Shown: piece by piece, positions 19,506 through 26,858 of the stretch
How positions within the stretch are numbered: the stretch's first letter is position 1
Layout: each line of letters begins with the position of its first letter
Source of the DNA: Anseongella ginsenosidimutans
Lineage (GTDB): Bacteria; Bacteroidota; Bacteroidia; Sphingobacteriales; Sphingobacteriaceae
DNA length: 64,000 bases
Direction of reading: 5' to 3'
NCBI RefSeq assembly: GCF_008033235.1
Contig: NZ_CP042432.1
Coordinates: 3,038,001-3,102,000 of the forward strand
Notes under the pieces: model-generated
What the model saw: the letters and a program-made list of their open reading frames with translations, nothing else
The model's database searches: none
What the model was told of the DNA's origin: nothing
Translations under genes and position numbers: made by a program

Positions 19506-20321
19506 ATGACTTATTTTAAAACATTTCCACCCTGCCCTGAACTGGCTGAAATTGTGGATTTCTACTGGCGGTCCATTATCACCCTCAGCGAAAGCCTCAG
19601 CCAGGAAGTACCTACGCCGCTTATGCAGGGAATGACCTTTAACCTGAATGCGCTGGCGGAAGATATGATCTTCCCGGAGAGAAAACTGACGATGAAAAAG
19701 TATTGTTATTTATTCGGTCAGCCCGTAAAGCCAAGGATATCCCTCAGTAATCCCCGGGGCATCGATATTCTGGGAGTTAAGTTCAAGGCGATGGGCATTC
19801 ACCGGTTAACAGGGTTGAACATGCGTTACCTGGCGGATGATATTATTGAGGCGGACAGCGTTTGGGGTAACGAAGTGGAGCTGCTTTGCGAGCAAATGTA
19901 CGAGGCCTCCGGAACGGGGGAAATGATCTGGATGCTGGAAAAATTTCTCACTGGAAAACTACGACAGCAGCAGAAAAAGCGGAATAACCTGGCGATGGCG
20001 GGAGCGCTGGAGCTGATGGGCGGAAAAAAGTTTTATACGCTGAAAGCGATACAGGAAATGACCTTTACTTCCAAGAAGACCCTGGAACGGTATTTTCTGG
20101 ACCAAGTAGGCCTGCCGCCCAAGCGTTACGCCCGGATATGCCGGTTTAACCTGGTTAAAAATATGTTCGATCAGCAACCGGGGATGAATTGGCAGGAAAT
20201 AGCCTTTCAGCTGGGCTATTATGATCAAAGCCATTTTATTAAAGAATTTAAAGAATTTTCAGGGAAAACACCGAATGAATATTGCGCATCCCGTCTCCTT
20301 GAATCCTCTGCGCTTTTCTAG
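19506..20321 (+). CDS. AraC family transcriptional regulator
   Basis: 271 residues from ATG 19506 (MTYFKTFPPCPELAEIVDFYW). Residues 1-160 are a sensing domain of the kind seen in DUF6597-type AraC proteins (VPTPLMQGMTFNLNA, LFGQPVKPRISLS). Residues about 175-265 carry two helix-turn-helix motifs: KFYTLKAIQEMTFTSKKTLERYF, then NWQEIAFQLGYYDQSHFIKEFKEFSGKTPNEY. The frame extends 20 codons upstream, but the preferred Met matches the usual family start. Target unknown; the adjacent DUF2784 gene is a candidate. Confidence 0.85.
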   Translation: MTYFKTFPPCPELAEIVDFYWRSIITLSESLSQEVPTPLMQGMTFNLNALAEDMIFPERKLTMKKYCYLFGQPVKPRISLSNPRGIDILGVKFKAMGIHRLTGLNMRYLADDIIEADSVWGNEVELLCEQMYEASGTGEMIWMLEKFLTGKLRQQQKKRNNLAMAGALELMGGKKFYTLKAIQEMTFTSKKTLERYFLDQVGLPPKRYARICRFNLVKNMFDQQPGMNWQEIAFQLGYYDQSHFIKEFKEFSGKTPNEYCASRLLESSALF

Positions 20322-20326
20322 TGTGT

Positions 20327-20343
20327 GAATTTAGTATTCACCA
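20327..20343. repeat. Short inverted repeat after the AraC gene
   Basis: GTGAAT-TTAGT-ATTCAC sits between the AraC stop and the DUF2784 start. The six-base stem has no T-run. It could be an operator for the upstream regulator or a weak hairpin. Confidence 0.35.
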
Positions 20344-20380
20344 GACTAGTGTTGAAACCACCAGCTAATAGAAAGTTTCA

Positions 20381-20758
20381 ATGACCGGCAACCTTCAGCT
20401 TCTGGACGTATTACTCACCTTGCTCCACCTGGCAATTATCGGCTTCAATCTCTTTGGGTGGATATGGGCCCCGCTGAGGAAAGCACATTTTATCAGCATT
20501 TTGCTAACTGCCGCTTCCTGGCTGCTGCTCGGCTATTGGTATGGCCTGGGCTACTGTCCCATTACCGACTGGCAATGGCGGATAAAAGAGCAGTTGGGAG
20601 AAAGGGGTCTTCCGGCCTCCTTCATCAAATATTTTGCGGATAAAGTCAGCGGGGAGAACCTGGATGCCTCATTGGTAGACACCTTGACGACGGTCTTTTT
20701 CGCCATTGCTGCCGCACTTTCTGTTTACGTAAATTTTTTCCGGAAGCGCCGGGGATAA
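20381..20758 (+). CDS. DUF2784 family membrane protein
   Basis: 125 residues with three predicted membrane helices: LLDVLLTLLHLAIIGFNLFG, FISILLTAASWLLLGYWYGL and VDTLTTVFFAIAAALSVYVNFF. The YCPITDWQW segment after helix 2 is characteristic of DUF2784. Inner membrane, function unknown. It starts 59 bases after the AraC gene on the same strand and may be cotranscribed or controlled by it. Confidence 0.75.
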   Translation: MTGNLQLLDVLLTLLHLAIIGFNLFGWIWAPLRKAHFISILLTAASWLLLGYWYGLGYCPITDWQWRIKEQLGERGLPASFIKYFADKVSGENLDASLVDTLTTVFFAIAAALSVYVNFFRKRRG

Positions 20759-20859
20759 TAGTTTTTTCCGGTATCCCCTGTAATTGCGCACAATTACTAT
20801 ATTTACAGCCATTGCGCTAAAATAATGAGAAAATTAAACCAATAAATACAGGAAAGAAT

Positions 20860-21774
20860 ATGAAAAGAAGAAGTTTTGTTAAAGGGTTGGCAGCCGGCTC
20901 TGCCGTAGCTGGATTATCAGGCATGGCAAGCGCTGCCGGAACAACACGTTCCATGCCCCAAAAACATAATTTCAAACTGAAATACGCCCCCCACTTCGGC
21001 ATGTTTGAGCATCATGCGGGAAAGGATCCCATTGACCAGCTTCATTTTATGGCTGAAACGGGTTTCATGGCGCTGGAAGACAACGGGATGATGGGCAGGC
21101 CGGCGGAGCTGCAGACCAAAATCGGTGACACGCTCGCCAAGCTCGGCATGACCATGGGCGTGTTCGTGGTTGATAAAGGCGGAAATTCCGCCAATACGCT
21201 TGCAGCCGGGAAAAAGGAACACGTGGATATTTTCCTGGATGGCTGCAGGCGGGCCGTAGAAGTGGCGAAAAGATGCAATGCCAAATGGATGACCGTGGTG
21301 CCCGGTGACTATGAGCGGCATCTTCCCCTGGGAATACAAACTGCCAATGTGATCGAAGCCCTGCGCAGAGGCGCCGAAATCCTGGAACCCCACGGCCTGG
21401 TAATGGTACTGGAGCCGCTGAGCGATTCGCCAAACCTTTTCCTGCAGTATTCCGATCAAACCTACCTTATCTGCAAAGCAGTGAATAGTCCTTCCTGCAA
21501 GATCCTTTACGATGCGTATCACCTGCAGAAAAATGAAGGGCAGCTTATTACCAATATAGAACGTTGCTGGGAAGAGATCCCTTATTTCCAGATCGGGGAC
21601 AATCCCGGCCGGAAAGAGCCGACTACCGGGGAGATCAATTACCGGAACGTTTTCAAGTACATTCATGAAAAAGGTTATACCGGCGTAATGGGCATGGAGC
21701 ATGGACTGTCCAAGCCAGGTAAAGAAGGGGAGCTTGCCCTGATACAGGCTTACGTGGAATCGGATAATTTTTAA
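20860..21774 (+). CDS. Hydroxypyruvate isomerase-like TIM-barrel protein with Tat signal
   Basis: 304 residues. The N-terminus MKRRSFVKGLAAGSAVAGLSG is a twin-arginine signal, so the folded protein goes to the periplasm. The rest is an AP-endonuclease/xylose-isomerase-like TIM barrel of the Hyi type: LKYAPHFGMFEHHAGKDPIDQLHFMAETGF, VMVLEPLSDSPN, CKILYDAYHLQKNEGQ, FQIGDNPGRKEPTTGEINYRNVF and GVMGMEHG. Glu, Asp, His and Glu in these segments fit the family's metal site. Isomerase activity on a small keto or aldehyde sugar acid is inferred; the true substrate is unknown. Confidence 0.82.
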   Translation: MKRRSFVKGLAAGSAVAGLSGMASAAGTTRSMPQKHNFKLKYAPHFGMFEHHAGKDPIDQLHFMAETGFMALEDNGMMGRPAELQTKIGDTLAKLGMTMGVFVVDKGGNSANTLAAGKKEHVDIFLDGCRRAVEVAKRCNAKWMTVVPGDYERHLPLGIQTANVIEALRRGAEILEPHGLVMVLEPLSDSPNLFLQYSDQTYLICKAVNSPSCKILYDAYHLQKNEGQLITNIERCWEEIPYFQIGDNPGRKEPTTGEINYRNVFKYIHEKGYTGVMGMEHGLSKPGKEGELALIQAYVESDNF

Positions 21775-21803
21775 CCGGCTTTTGATCCGGTGTACCGTTG
21801 GGC

Positions 21804-22559
21804 TTACCGGAAATGAATGGTTTTTGTACGGAGCGGAGCCTCTTCCCAACAACGCGTTAATGTTGCCTGGTCAGGCAGGAGCGAAGGAATAGCACGATAT
21901 TCCAGCTGCAGGCTGAAGGATTCATCAAAGGGAAAAGGCGTTATCCGTACTGTATCAGTGTCTTTCCAGCCGGCTTTCAAAGGACGGGTATTCACGCCCA
22001 GTTTTTCGGAATTAGAGAAGCCTTTTTTGAACCAGGGATGCTGATTTTTCCCTTCCTCGTTTAAGCAAATGAACAGGGAAAGGTTATCGCAGAACTGGAG
22101 CAGGTGAAAATGGAAATCCGCTTCTGCCTGCTCCTGTTCTTTCAGGCCAAGCGCTTTAACAAGGCCTTTTTGCCTGAGTAGTTCCGATTCATGGAAATCC
22201 CGTCCCGGCCCTGTCAGTGAAGAAGCGAAAAAGGACGCAAAATGTCTGCTGCACAGCAGGGCGGAATAAGGGTGTCCCTTTTCCATCGCATCTATTCCTT
22301 CCCGGTATAGTCCGATCTTTCGCTTTTCGGGGTAATCATCGAATGAATAAGGAAGCTTTGTCCCGGGGTTCAGCAGGGGAGCCTTATCAGCCTCTTCCCA
22401 GCATTGATCATGGTGGTGAACAGTAAACAGCACCTCTTCCAGCCGGTCAAATCCTTGAAAGGCCGTGACCTTCCAATGGCCGGCAAATAAACCCGCAAGC
22501 GCGGCATGATGAGGTTGAGTAATAAGCAGCAAGTCATTTCTCTGTTCACGTATGATCAT
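21804..22559 (-). CDS. DUF3891 family protein
   Basis: 251 residues, cytoplasmic. It begins MIIREQRNDLLLITQPHHAALAG and contains FTVHHHDQCWEEADKAPLLN, SALLCSRHFASFF and HFHLLQFCDNLSLFICLN. The many paired His and Asp residues resemble an HD-type helical metal site, as noted for DUF3891. Function not established. It diverges from gntR with 61 bases between, so its promoter may overlap the GntR operator region. Confidence 0.8.
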   Translation of the reverse strand: MIIREQRNDLLLITQPHHAALAGLFAGHWKVTAFQGFDRLEEVLFTVHHHDQCWEEADKAPLLNPGTKLPYSFDDYPEKRKIGLYREGIDAMEKGHPYSALLCSRHFASFFASSLTGPGRDFHESELLRQKGLVKALGLKEQEQAEADFHFHLLQFCDNLSLFICLNEEGKNQHPWFKKGFSNSEKLGVNTRPLKAGWKDTDTVRITPFPFDESFSLQLEYRAIPSLLPDQATLTRCWEEAPLRTKTIHFR

Positions 22560-22609
22560 ATTTGATTTTTTCTAACCGGGAACCTTGCAACAATTTTGCC
22601 ACAAATTTG

Positions 22610-22622
22610 TATGTTTGAACAT
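22610..22622 (+). promoter_or_regulatory. GntR operator overlapping -7 box and start codon of gntR
   Basis: ATGTTTGAACAT (22611-22622) is a perfect ATGTT-N2-AACAT palindrome whose last two bases are the AT of the gntR start codon. TATGTTTG (22610-22617) is also a perfect -7 box ending 3 bases before that ATG. Binding here would block the gene's own promoter. Two related sites precede the downstream genes. Confidence 0.7.
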
Positions 22623-23349
22623 GCAGATTGATCATACATCTCCGGTCCCCCTTCATAAGCAAATAGAAGTACTTATAAGAAGCCTGGTAGAAAGCGGCGA
22701 TTATGACGGCGGAAAACTATTGCCCAGGGAAGAGGAGCTTGCCAGGAAATTCGGCGTATCCAGGAATACGGTAAGGCAAGGCATTTACAAGCTGGTACTC
22801 GAGGGATTGCTGGTTCGAAAAAAAGGGGTAGGAACCATGGTGGCGCCAAGGACCATTACCACTCATCTGGATGAATGGCATAGTTTCACCGAAGAAATGA
22901 GCCGCAGGGGGATTAAGGTGCGCAATTACCTGGTGGACATTCAAAGCGAGGCGGCTCCGCAGGGAGTTTCTGAGCTGTTCCAGGTACAAAAAAATGCCGA
23001 ATTATTTAAACTTGAACGCCTCAGGGGCGATGAGAATGGCCCTTTTGTCTATTTTATATCCTGGTTTCATCCGAGGGTCCCCCTGAGTGGAACGGAAGAC
23101 TTTACGCGGCCCTTGTATAAGCTCTTTGAGGAGAAATTCTCCATTTTTCCTACTTCTTCGCACGAAGAGCTGAAGGCGGTCAAGGCCAGCGAAAAGGTGG
23201 CCGCTTACCTTGGAATTGAGGAAAACACGCCTGTGTTATTCCGGAAAAGAACGGTATTCGATACGGGTAACCGGATCATTGAATATAACCTCGGTTATTA
23301 CCGGAGCGATAAATTTGCTTATTCCATTAACATCCGCAGGAATTCTTAA
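22621..23349 (+). CDS. GntR family regulator (HutC/UTRA type) of the mannose locus
   Basis: 242 residues from ATG 22621 (MQIDHTSPVPLHKQIEVLIRSL). The winged helix covers about 1-72, with LPREEELARKFGVSRNTVRQGIYKLVLEGLL as the recognition region and a KKGVGTMV wing. A UTRA ligand-binding domain (about 90-235) includes GPFVYFISWFHPRVPL and RTVFDTGNRIIEYNLGYYRSDKFAYSI. Such proteins usually bind a phosphosugar. It is the first gene of the mannose locus, and a palindrome at its own start codon recurs before the isomerase and susC genes, so it is probably autoregulated. Confidence 0.88.
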   Translation: MQIDHTSPVPLHKQIEVLIRSLVESGDYDGGKLLPREEELARKFGVSRNTVRQGIYKLVLEGLLVRKKGVGTMVAPRTITTHLDEWHSFTEEMSRRGIKVRNYLVDIQSEAAPQGVSELFQVQKNAELFKLERLRGDENGPFVYFISWFHPRVPLSGTEDFTRPLYKLFEEKFSIFPTSSHEELKAVKASEKVAAYLGIEENTPVLFRKRTVFDTGNRIIEYNLGYYRSDKFAYSINIRRNS

Positions 23350-23462
23350 GAACCCGCTCCTGTATACCAGTAGAGGGCCGAGATTTAATTTTAAAAGAAC
23401 ATTTGATAATTAATTCTTTTAAGCAGGGATAATCTCCTTGTTTTTAATTATGTTTGTTTTAT

Positions 23463-23474
23463 ATGTTCAAACAT
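23463..23474 (+). promoter_or_regulatory. Second GntR operator, upstream of the isomerase gene
   Basis: ATGTTCAAACAT is a perfect ATGTT-N2-AACAT palindrome. A -7-like TATGTTTG lies just upstream (23449-23456), which puts the predicted transcription start inside this site. The isomerase start codon is about 30-40 bases downstream. Confidence 0.65.
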
Positions 23475-23504
23475 TTGGACATTACAACAATACTTTGGGA
23501 ACAG

Positions 23505-25327
23505 ATGACAATGAAAAAAGAAACAGCTTCCGGAATGACGGACCAGGCAGCGCCTGGGCGGAAAGACCAGACCGCCGGCATGCGGAAAACAACGCAACCT
23601 GCTTTGCCGCTTCAAAGGGAAAAGCGGGAACGGGAAGGTTATGACATTTTCCCGGTTTTTTCGCTGGAAGAAGAGAATATTTACAAGGGTTATGAAACGC
23701 TTGCTGCCTGGATCAGCGACTTTCGCCAGGTAACGATTGACGGTTATTCCGGCGTACACTGGCAAGCATTTACAGAAGCTTTGAATCAGGCCTTTCGGAA
23801 GAACGGGATTTCCGTAAACTGGCATTGTATAGATGCAGCATTAAAGGGAGAAGCAGAGATAGAGCGCCTGACAGCGCCTTTTCTGGGCGGAGAGGACCCG
23901 CTTTTCGGACGGCTTTTTCCGGGAGAGTTAACAGATTTCTTCGAAACGGCGAAGTTGGAGAAAATAACGCCCCCGGGCAACAGCCTGGATATACTCTATG
24001 GCACAGGCGCCGCGCTCGCCGGATGGAAAGGCCCGCTGGTGTACCTGGATGTGCCCAGGAACGAGATACAGTACCGCTCAAGAGCGGGATCGGTTTGTAA
24101 TACCGGGCGTTCCGCTCCCCGTCCCCTGCACAGCAATACAAACAATTCTTTTTCGTCGACTGGGTGGTCTTGAATAAGCACAGGAAAAGCCTGCTTCCCC
24201 GTATCGACGCCTTTGTAGATCAACAAAGAACAGATGGTATTACCTGGATGGAGGGCGAAAACTTCCGCCATGCGCTAGATCTCGTAGTAAGAAACGCTTT
24301 CCGGGCGAGGCCCTGGTTTGAAGCGGGCGCCTGGGGCGGCAACTGGATGAAGCAGCATATCGAAGGGCTGCCTTACGAAGAGATCAACTATGCCTGGTCC
24401 TTTGAACTGATTACCCCGGAGAATGGAGTGATCCTGGAAAGCAGCGGAAAAATGCTTGAATTCGGCTTTGATTTTTTAATGGTTCATAATAATAAGGCCG
24501 TACTCGGAAAGGCGGTATCCCGGTTCGGGGACCAGTTTCCCATTCGCTTTGATTTTCTGGATACCTTCAGCGGCGGCAACCTCTCGCTGCAATGCCATCC
24601 GGGTAATGCGTATATAAAAGCACATTTTGGTGAAAATTTTACTCAGGACGAGACGTACTATATTCTTGACGCCGGCGAAAACGCGGAGGTGTACCTTGGA
24701 TTCCGGGAAGGCGTTTCCGGGGAGCGATTCAGGGAGACGCTGGAAGAAAGTGTTTTGGACCAGGTTCCCGTACAGGTGGAAGATTTTGTCCAGGTATTCC
24801 CGGCGAAGAAACACGATCTTTTTCTGATTCCCAACCGCACCATTCATTGTTCAGGCGTTAATAACCTGGTGCTGGAAATAAGCAGTACCCCTTATATCTA
24901 TACCTTTAAATTGTATGACTGGCTCCGTCCCGGGCTGGACGGAAAGCCACGGCCGCTGAACCTGCAAAGAGGGTTTGAGAACCTGGATTTTTCAATGGAA
25001 GGAGAAAGAGTAAAAAAAGAGCTGTTGTCGGTGCCTCAGCTCCTTGAGGAAGGGGATGACTGGCAGCTGCTGGAACTGCCTACTCACCAGGAGCATTTCT
25101 ATCGCATCCAGCGGCTTGAATTCGAATCTGAAATGCAGCTGGAAACGGAAGACGGCGCCCAGGTGTGTAACCTCGTGGAAGGAGGGCCTGTCAGGGTTTA
25201 TACCAGCTCCCGGGAACTGACCCTGCAATTCGCGGAAACATTCGTCGTTCCCGCCGCGGCGGGAACATTCAAACTGGTTAATCTCGGAAAGAAGAAAGCA
25301 AAGGTTGTTAAAGCTTTCGTGAAATAA
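23505..25327 (+). pseudogene. Class I mannose-6-phosphate isomerase, interrupted by a frameshift
   Basis: This zinc enzyme interconverts mannose-6-phosphate and fructose-6-phosphate. One protein of about 605 residues is split into two overlapping frames. Frame 1 (to 24173) has an N-terminal domain: GYDIFPVFSLEEENIYKGYE, VTIDGYSGVHWQAF, PFLGGEDPLFGR, ILYGTGAALAGWKGPLVYLDVPRNE. Frame 2 (to 25327) continues FFFVDWVVLNKHRKSLLPRID and holds the cupin core with RPWFEAGAWGG and LSLQCHPGNAYIKAHFG. Adding one C in the C-runs at about 24115-24126 restores the frame (R-P-P-A-Q-Q-Y-K). Start at ATG 23505 or 23511. Sequencing error or real mutation cannot be told apart here. Confidence 0.82.
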
Positions 25328-25334
25328 GATAATT

Positions 25335-26714
25335 ATGCAACAGTCCAATCGTTTTTTCCTGCTGCTGATCACCTTTGTGGCCGCCCTGGGTGGTTTGCTT
25401 TTCGGATTTGATATGGCTGTTATTTCCGGTGTGCTTCCTTTTGTACGAGAGCAGTTTTCGCTTTCACCCCTCCGGGAAGGATGGTTTGTGTCCTCCGCGT
25501 TAGTCGGCTGTATTGCCGGTGTCGCATTTTCAGGGGAGCTGAGTGACCGGCTGGGCAGAAAAAAGATGCTTTTACTTTCTGCGGTGCTTTTCCTGCTTTC
25601 CGCCATCGGCGCCTGTCTGGCACCCGGCTTTTCTTTCCTGGTCATTTCGCGGATAGCGGGTGGGCTGGGAGTAGGGATCGCTTCCAGCGTGGCGCCGCTT
25701 TATATTTCAGAAATATCGCCGGCCAGGATCAGGGGCCGCCTGGTCACCTTTTACCAGCTGGCTATCACGCTTGGTATCCTGGCGGCCTACCTGAGCAATG
25801 CAGGTTTGCATCATTATGCTGCCGGGGCCGCCGTGACTTCGGAAGGTTTTTTTGCGTATGTTTTCAACCGGGAAGTCTGGAGGGGCATGTTTGGGGTCGG
25901 AGCGATTCCTTCTGTGTTATTCCTTCTGGGATTAGCCCTGGTGCCGGAGAGCCCCAGGTGGTTGTTTCAAAAAGGAAGAAAGAAGGAAGCAATGATTATC
26001 CTGGAGAAGATAAGCGGCCCCGGAGAAGCCAGGCAGGTAACGGAAGCCGCCGCGGAAATCAAAGTCCGGGAAGGAGGCAGCTACCGGGAGTTGCTAAAGC
26101 CTGGCATGCGGAAGGCGCTTTTAATTGGCATATTGCTTCCCTTTTTCTCCCAGTTTTCGGGCATAAACGCCGTTATTTATTACGGGCCCAGCATCCTGAA
26201 CGAGGCCGGGATCGATCTCAGCAATGCCTTGCTCGGCCAGATCATCCTTGGAGGGGCTAACGTGGTCTTCACCTTGCTGGCTATCTGGAAAGTAGACCAG
26301 CTCGGCAGGCGGCCGCTGTACCTGTTTGGGACGGCCGGCGCGGCCGTAAGCCTGTTTTCTACCGGCCTGTGTTTTTACCTGGGCGCTACCGGCAGCTGGT
26401 TACTGCTGCTCAGCGCCCTCCTTTTTCTCGGATGTTTTGCGTTCTCCATCGGCCCTATCAAGTTCGTGGTCGCCTCGGAGATATTTCCCAATCATATCCG
26501 GGGGCGCGCACTCGCAATTAGCATAATGACCATGTGGGTGGCGGACACCATTGTAGGGCAGCTGACGCCTTTAAGCCTGGAACGCCTTGGGACGGCGGTG
26601 ACTTTTTGGGTATTTGCCGGCTTTTGCCTGGTAGCCTGGTGGGTAGGGAACAAATTACTGCCCGAGACCAAGGGAAAAACCCTGGAAGAGATCCAGGAGA
26701 TCTGGCGAAAATAA
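25335..26714 (+). CDS. Sugar porter family MFS transporter
   Basis: 459 residues with 12 helices and the sugar porter signatures GGLLFGFDMAVISGVLPF, DRLGRKKMLLLS, PLYISEISPARIRGRL, VPESPRWLFQKGRKKEA, GINAVIYYGPSIL and the C-terminal PETKGKTLEEIQEIW. It is probably a proton- or sodium-coupled or facilitated importer of a hexose in the inner membrane. It starts 7 bases after the isomerase gene and precedes susC, so mannose released by the GH92 enzyme is the likely substrate. That assignment is inferred from context. Confidence 0.88.
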   Translation: MQQSNRFFLLLITFVAALGGLLFGFDMAVISGVLPFVREQFSLSPLREGWFVSSALVGCIAGVAFSGELSDRLGRKKMLLLSAVLFLLSAIGACLAPGFSFLVISRIAGGLGVGIASSVAPLYISEISPARIRGRLVTFYQLAITLGILAAYLSNAGLHHYAAGAAVTSEGFFAYVFNREVWRGMFGVGAIPSVLFLLGLALVPESPRWLFQKGRKKEAMIILEKISGPGEARQVTEAAAEIKVREGGSYRELLKPGMRKALLIGILLPFFSQFSGINAVIYYGPSILNEAGIDLSNALLGQIILGGANVVFTLLAIWKVDQLGRRPLYLFGTAGAAVSLFSTGLCFYLGATGSWLLLLSALLFLGCFAFSIGPIKFVVASEIFPNHIRGRALAISIMTMWVADTIVGQLTPLSLERLGTAVTFWVFAGFCLVAWWVGNKLLPETKGKTLEEIQEIWRK

Positions 26715-26767
26715 AGGGGAAATCCGGCCCGCGGTCCGAATTGTGTACGAAACTGTTACACATTTGC

Positions 26768-26798
26768 TTTGTGTGTAAGCAAAATATTACTAGATTAG
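26768..26798 (+). promoter_or_regulatory. Promoter of susC-susD
   Basis: TTTG at 26768-26771, a 19-base spacer and TAGATTAG at 26791-26798 (7 of 8 to the -7 consensus). The predicted start of transcription, near 26804, lies inside the adjacent palindrome. The leader before susC is about 55 bases. Confidence 0.65.
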
Positions 26799-26801
26799 CT
26801 T

Positions 26802-26817
26802 ATATGTGTAAACATAT
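26802..26817 (+). promoter_or_regulatory. Third GntR operator, at the susC promoter
   Basis: ATATGT-GTAA-ACATAT is a 6-base inverted repeat that contains ATGTGTAAACAT. It matches the gntR and isomerase sites at the ATGT and AACAT halves with one change (T to G). It covers the predicted transcription start. Confidence 0.6.
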
Positions 26818-26858
26818 GAACAAAACTTTTTTCACTTACGCTCCTAAATCAACAAATC

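Noticed and set aside
26742-26763. TGTGTA/TACACA inverted repeat ahead of the susC promoter, considered as a CRP-like site
   Set aside because: The half-sites do not match TGTGA-N6-TCACA and the spacing is wrong; evidence too weak to list.
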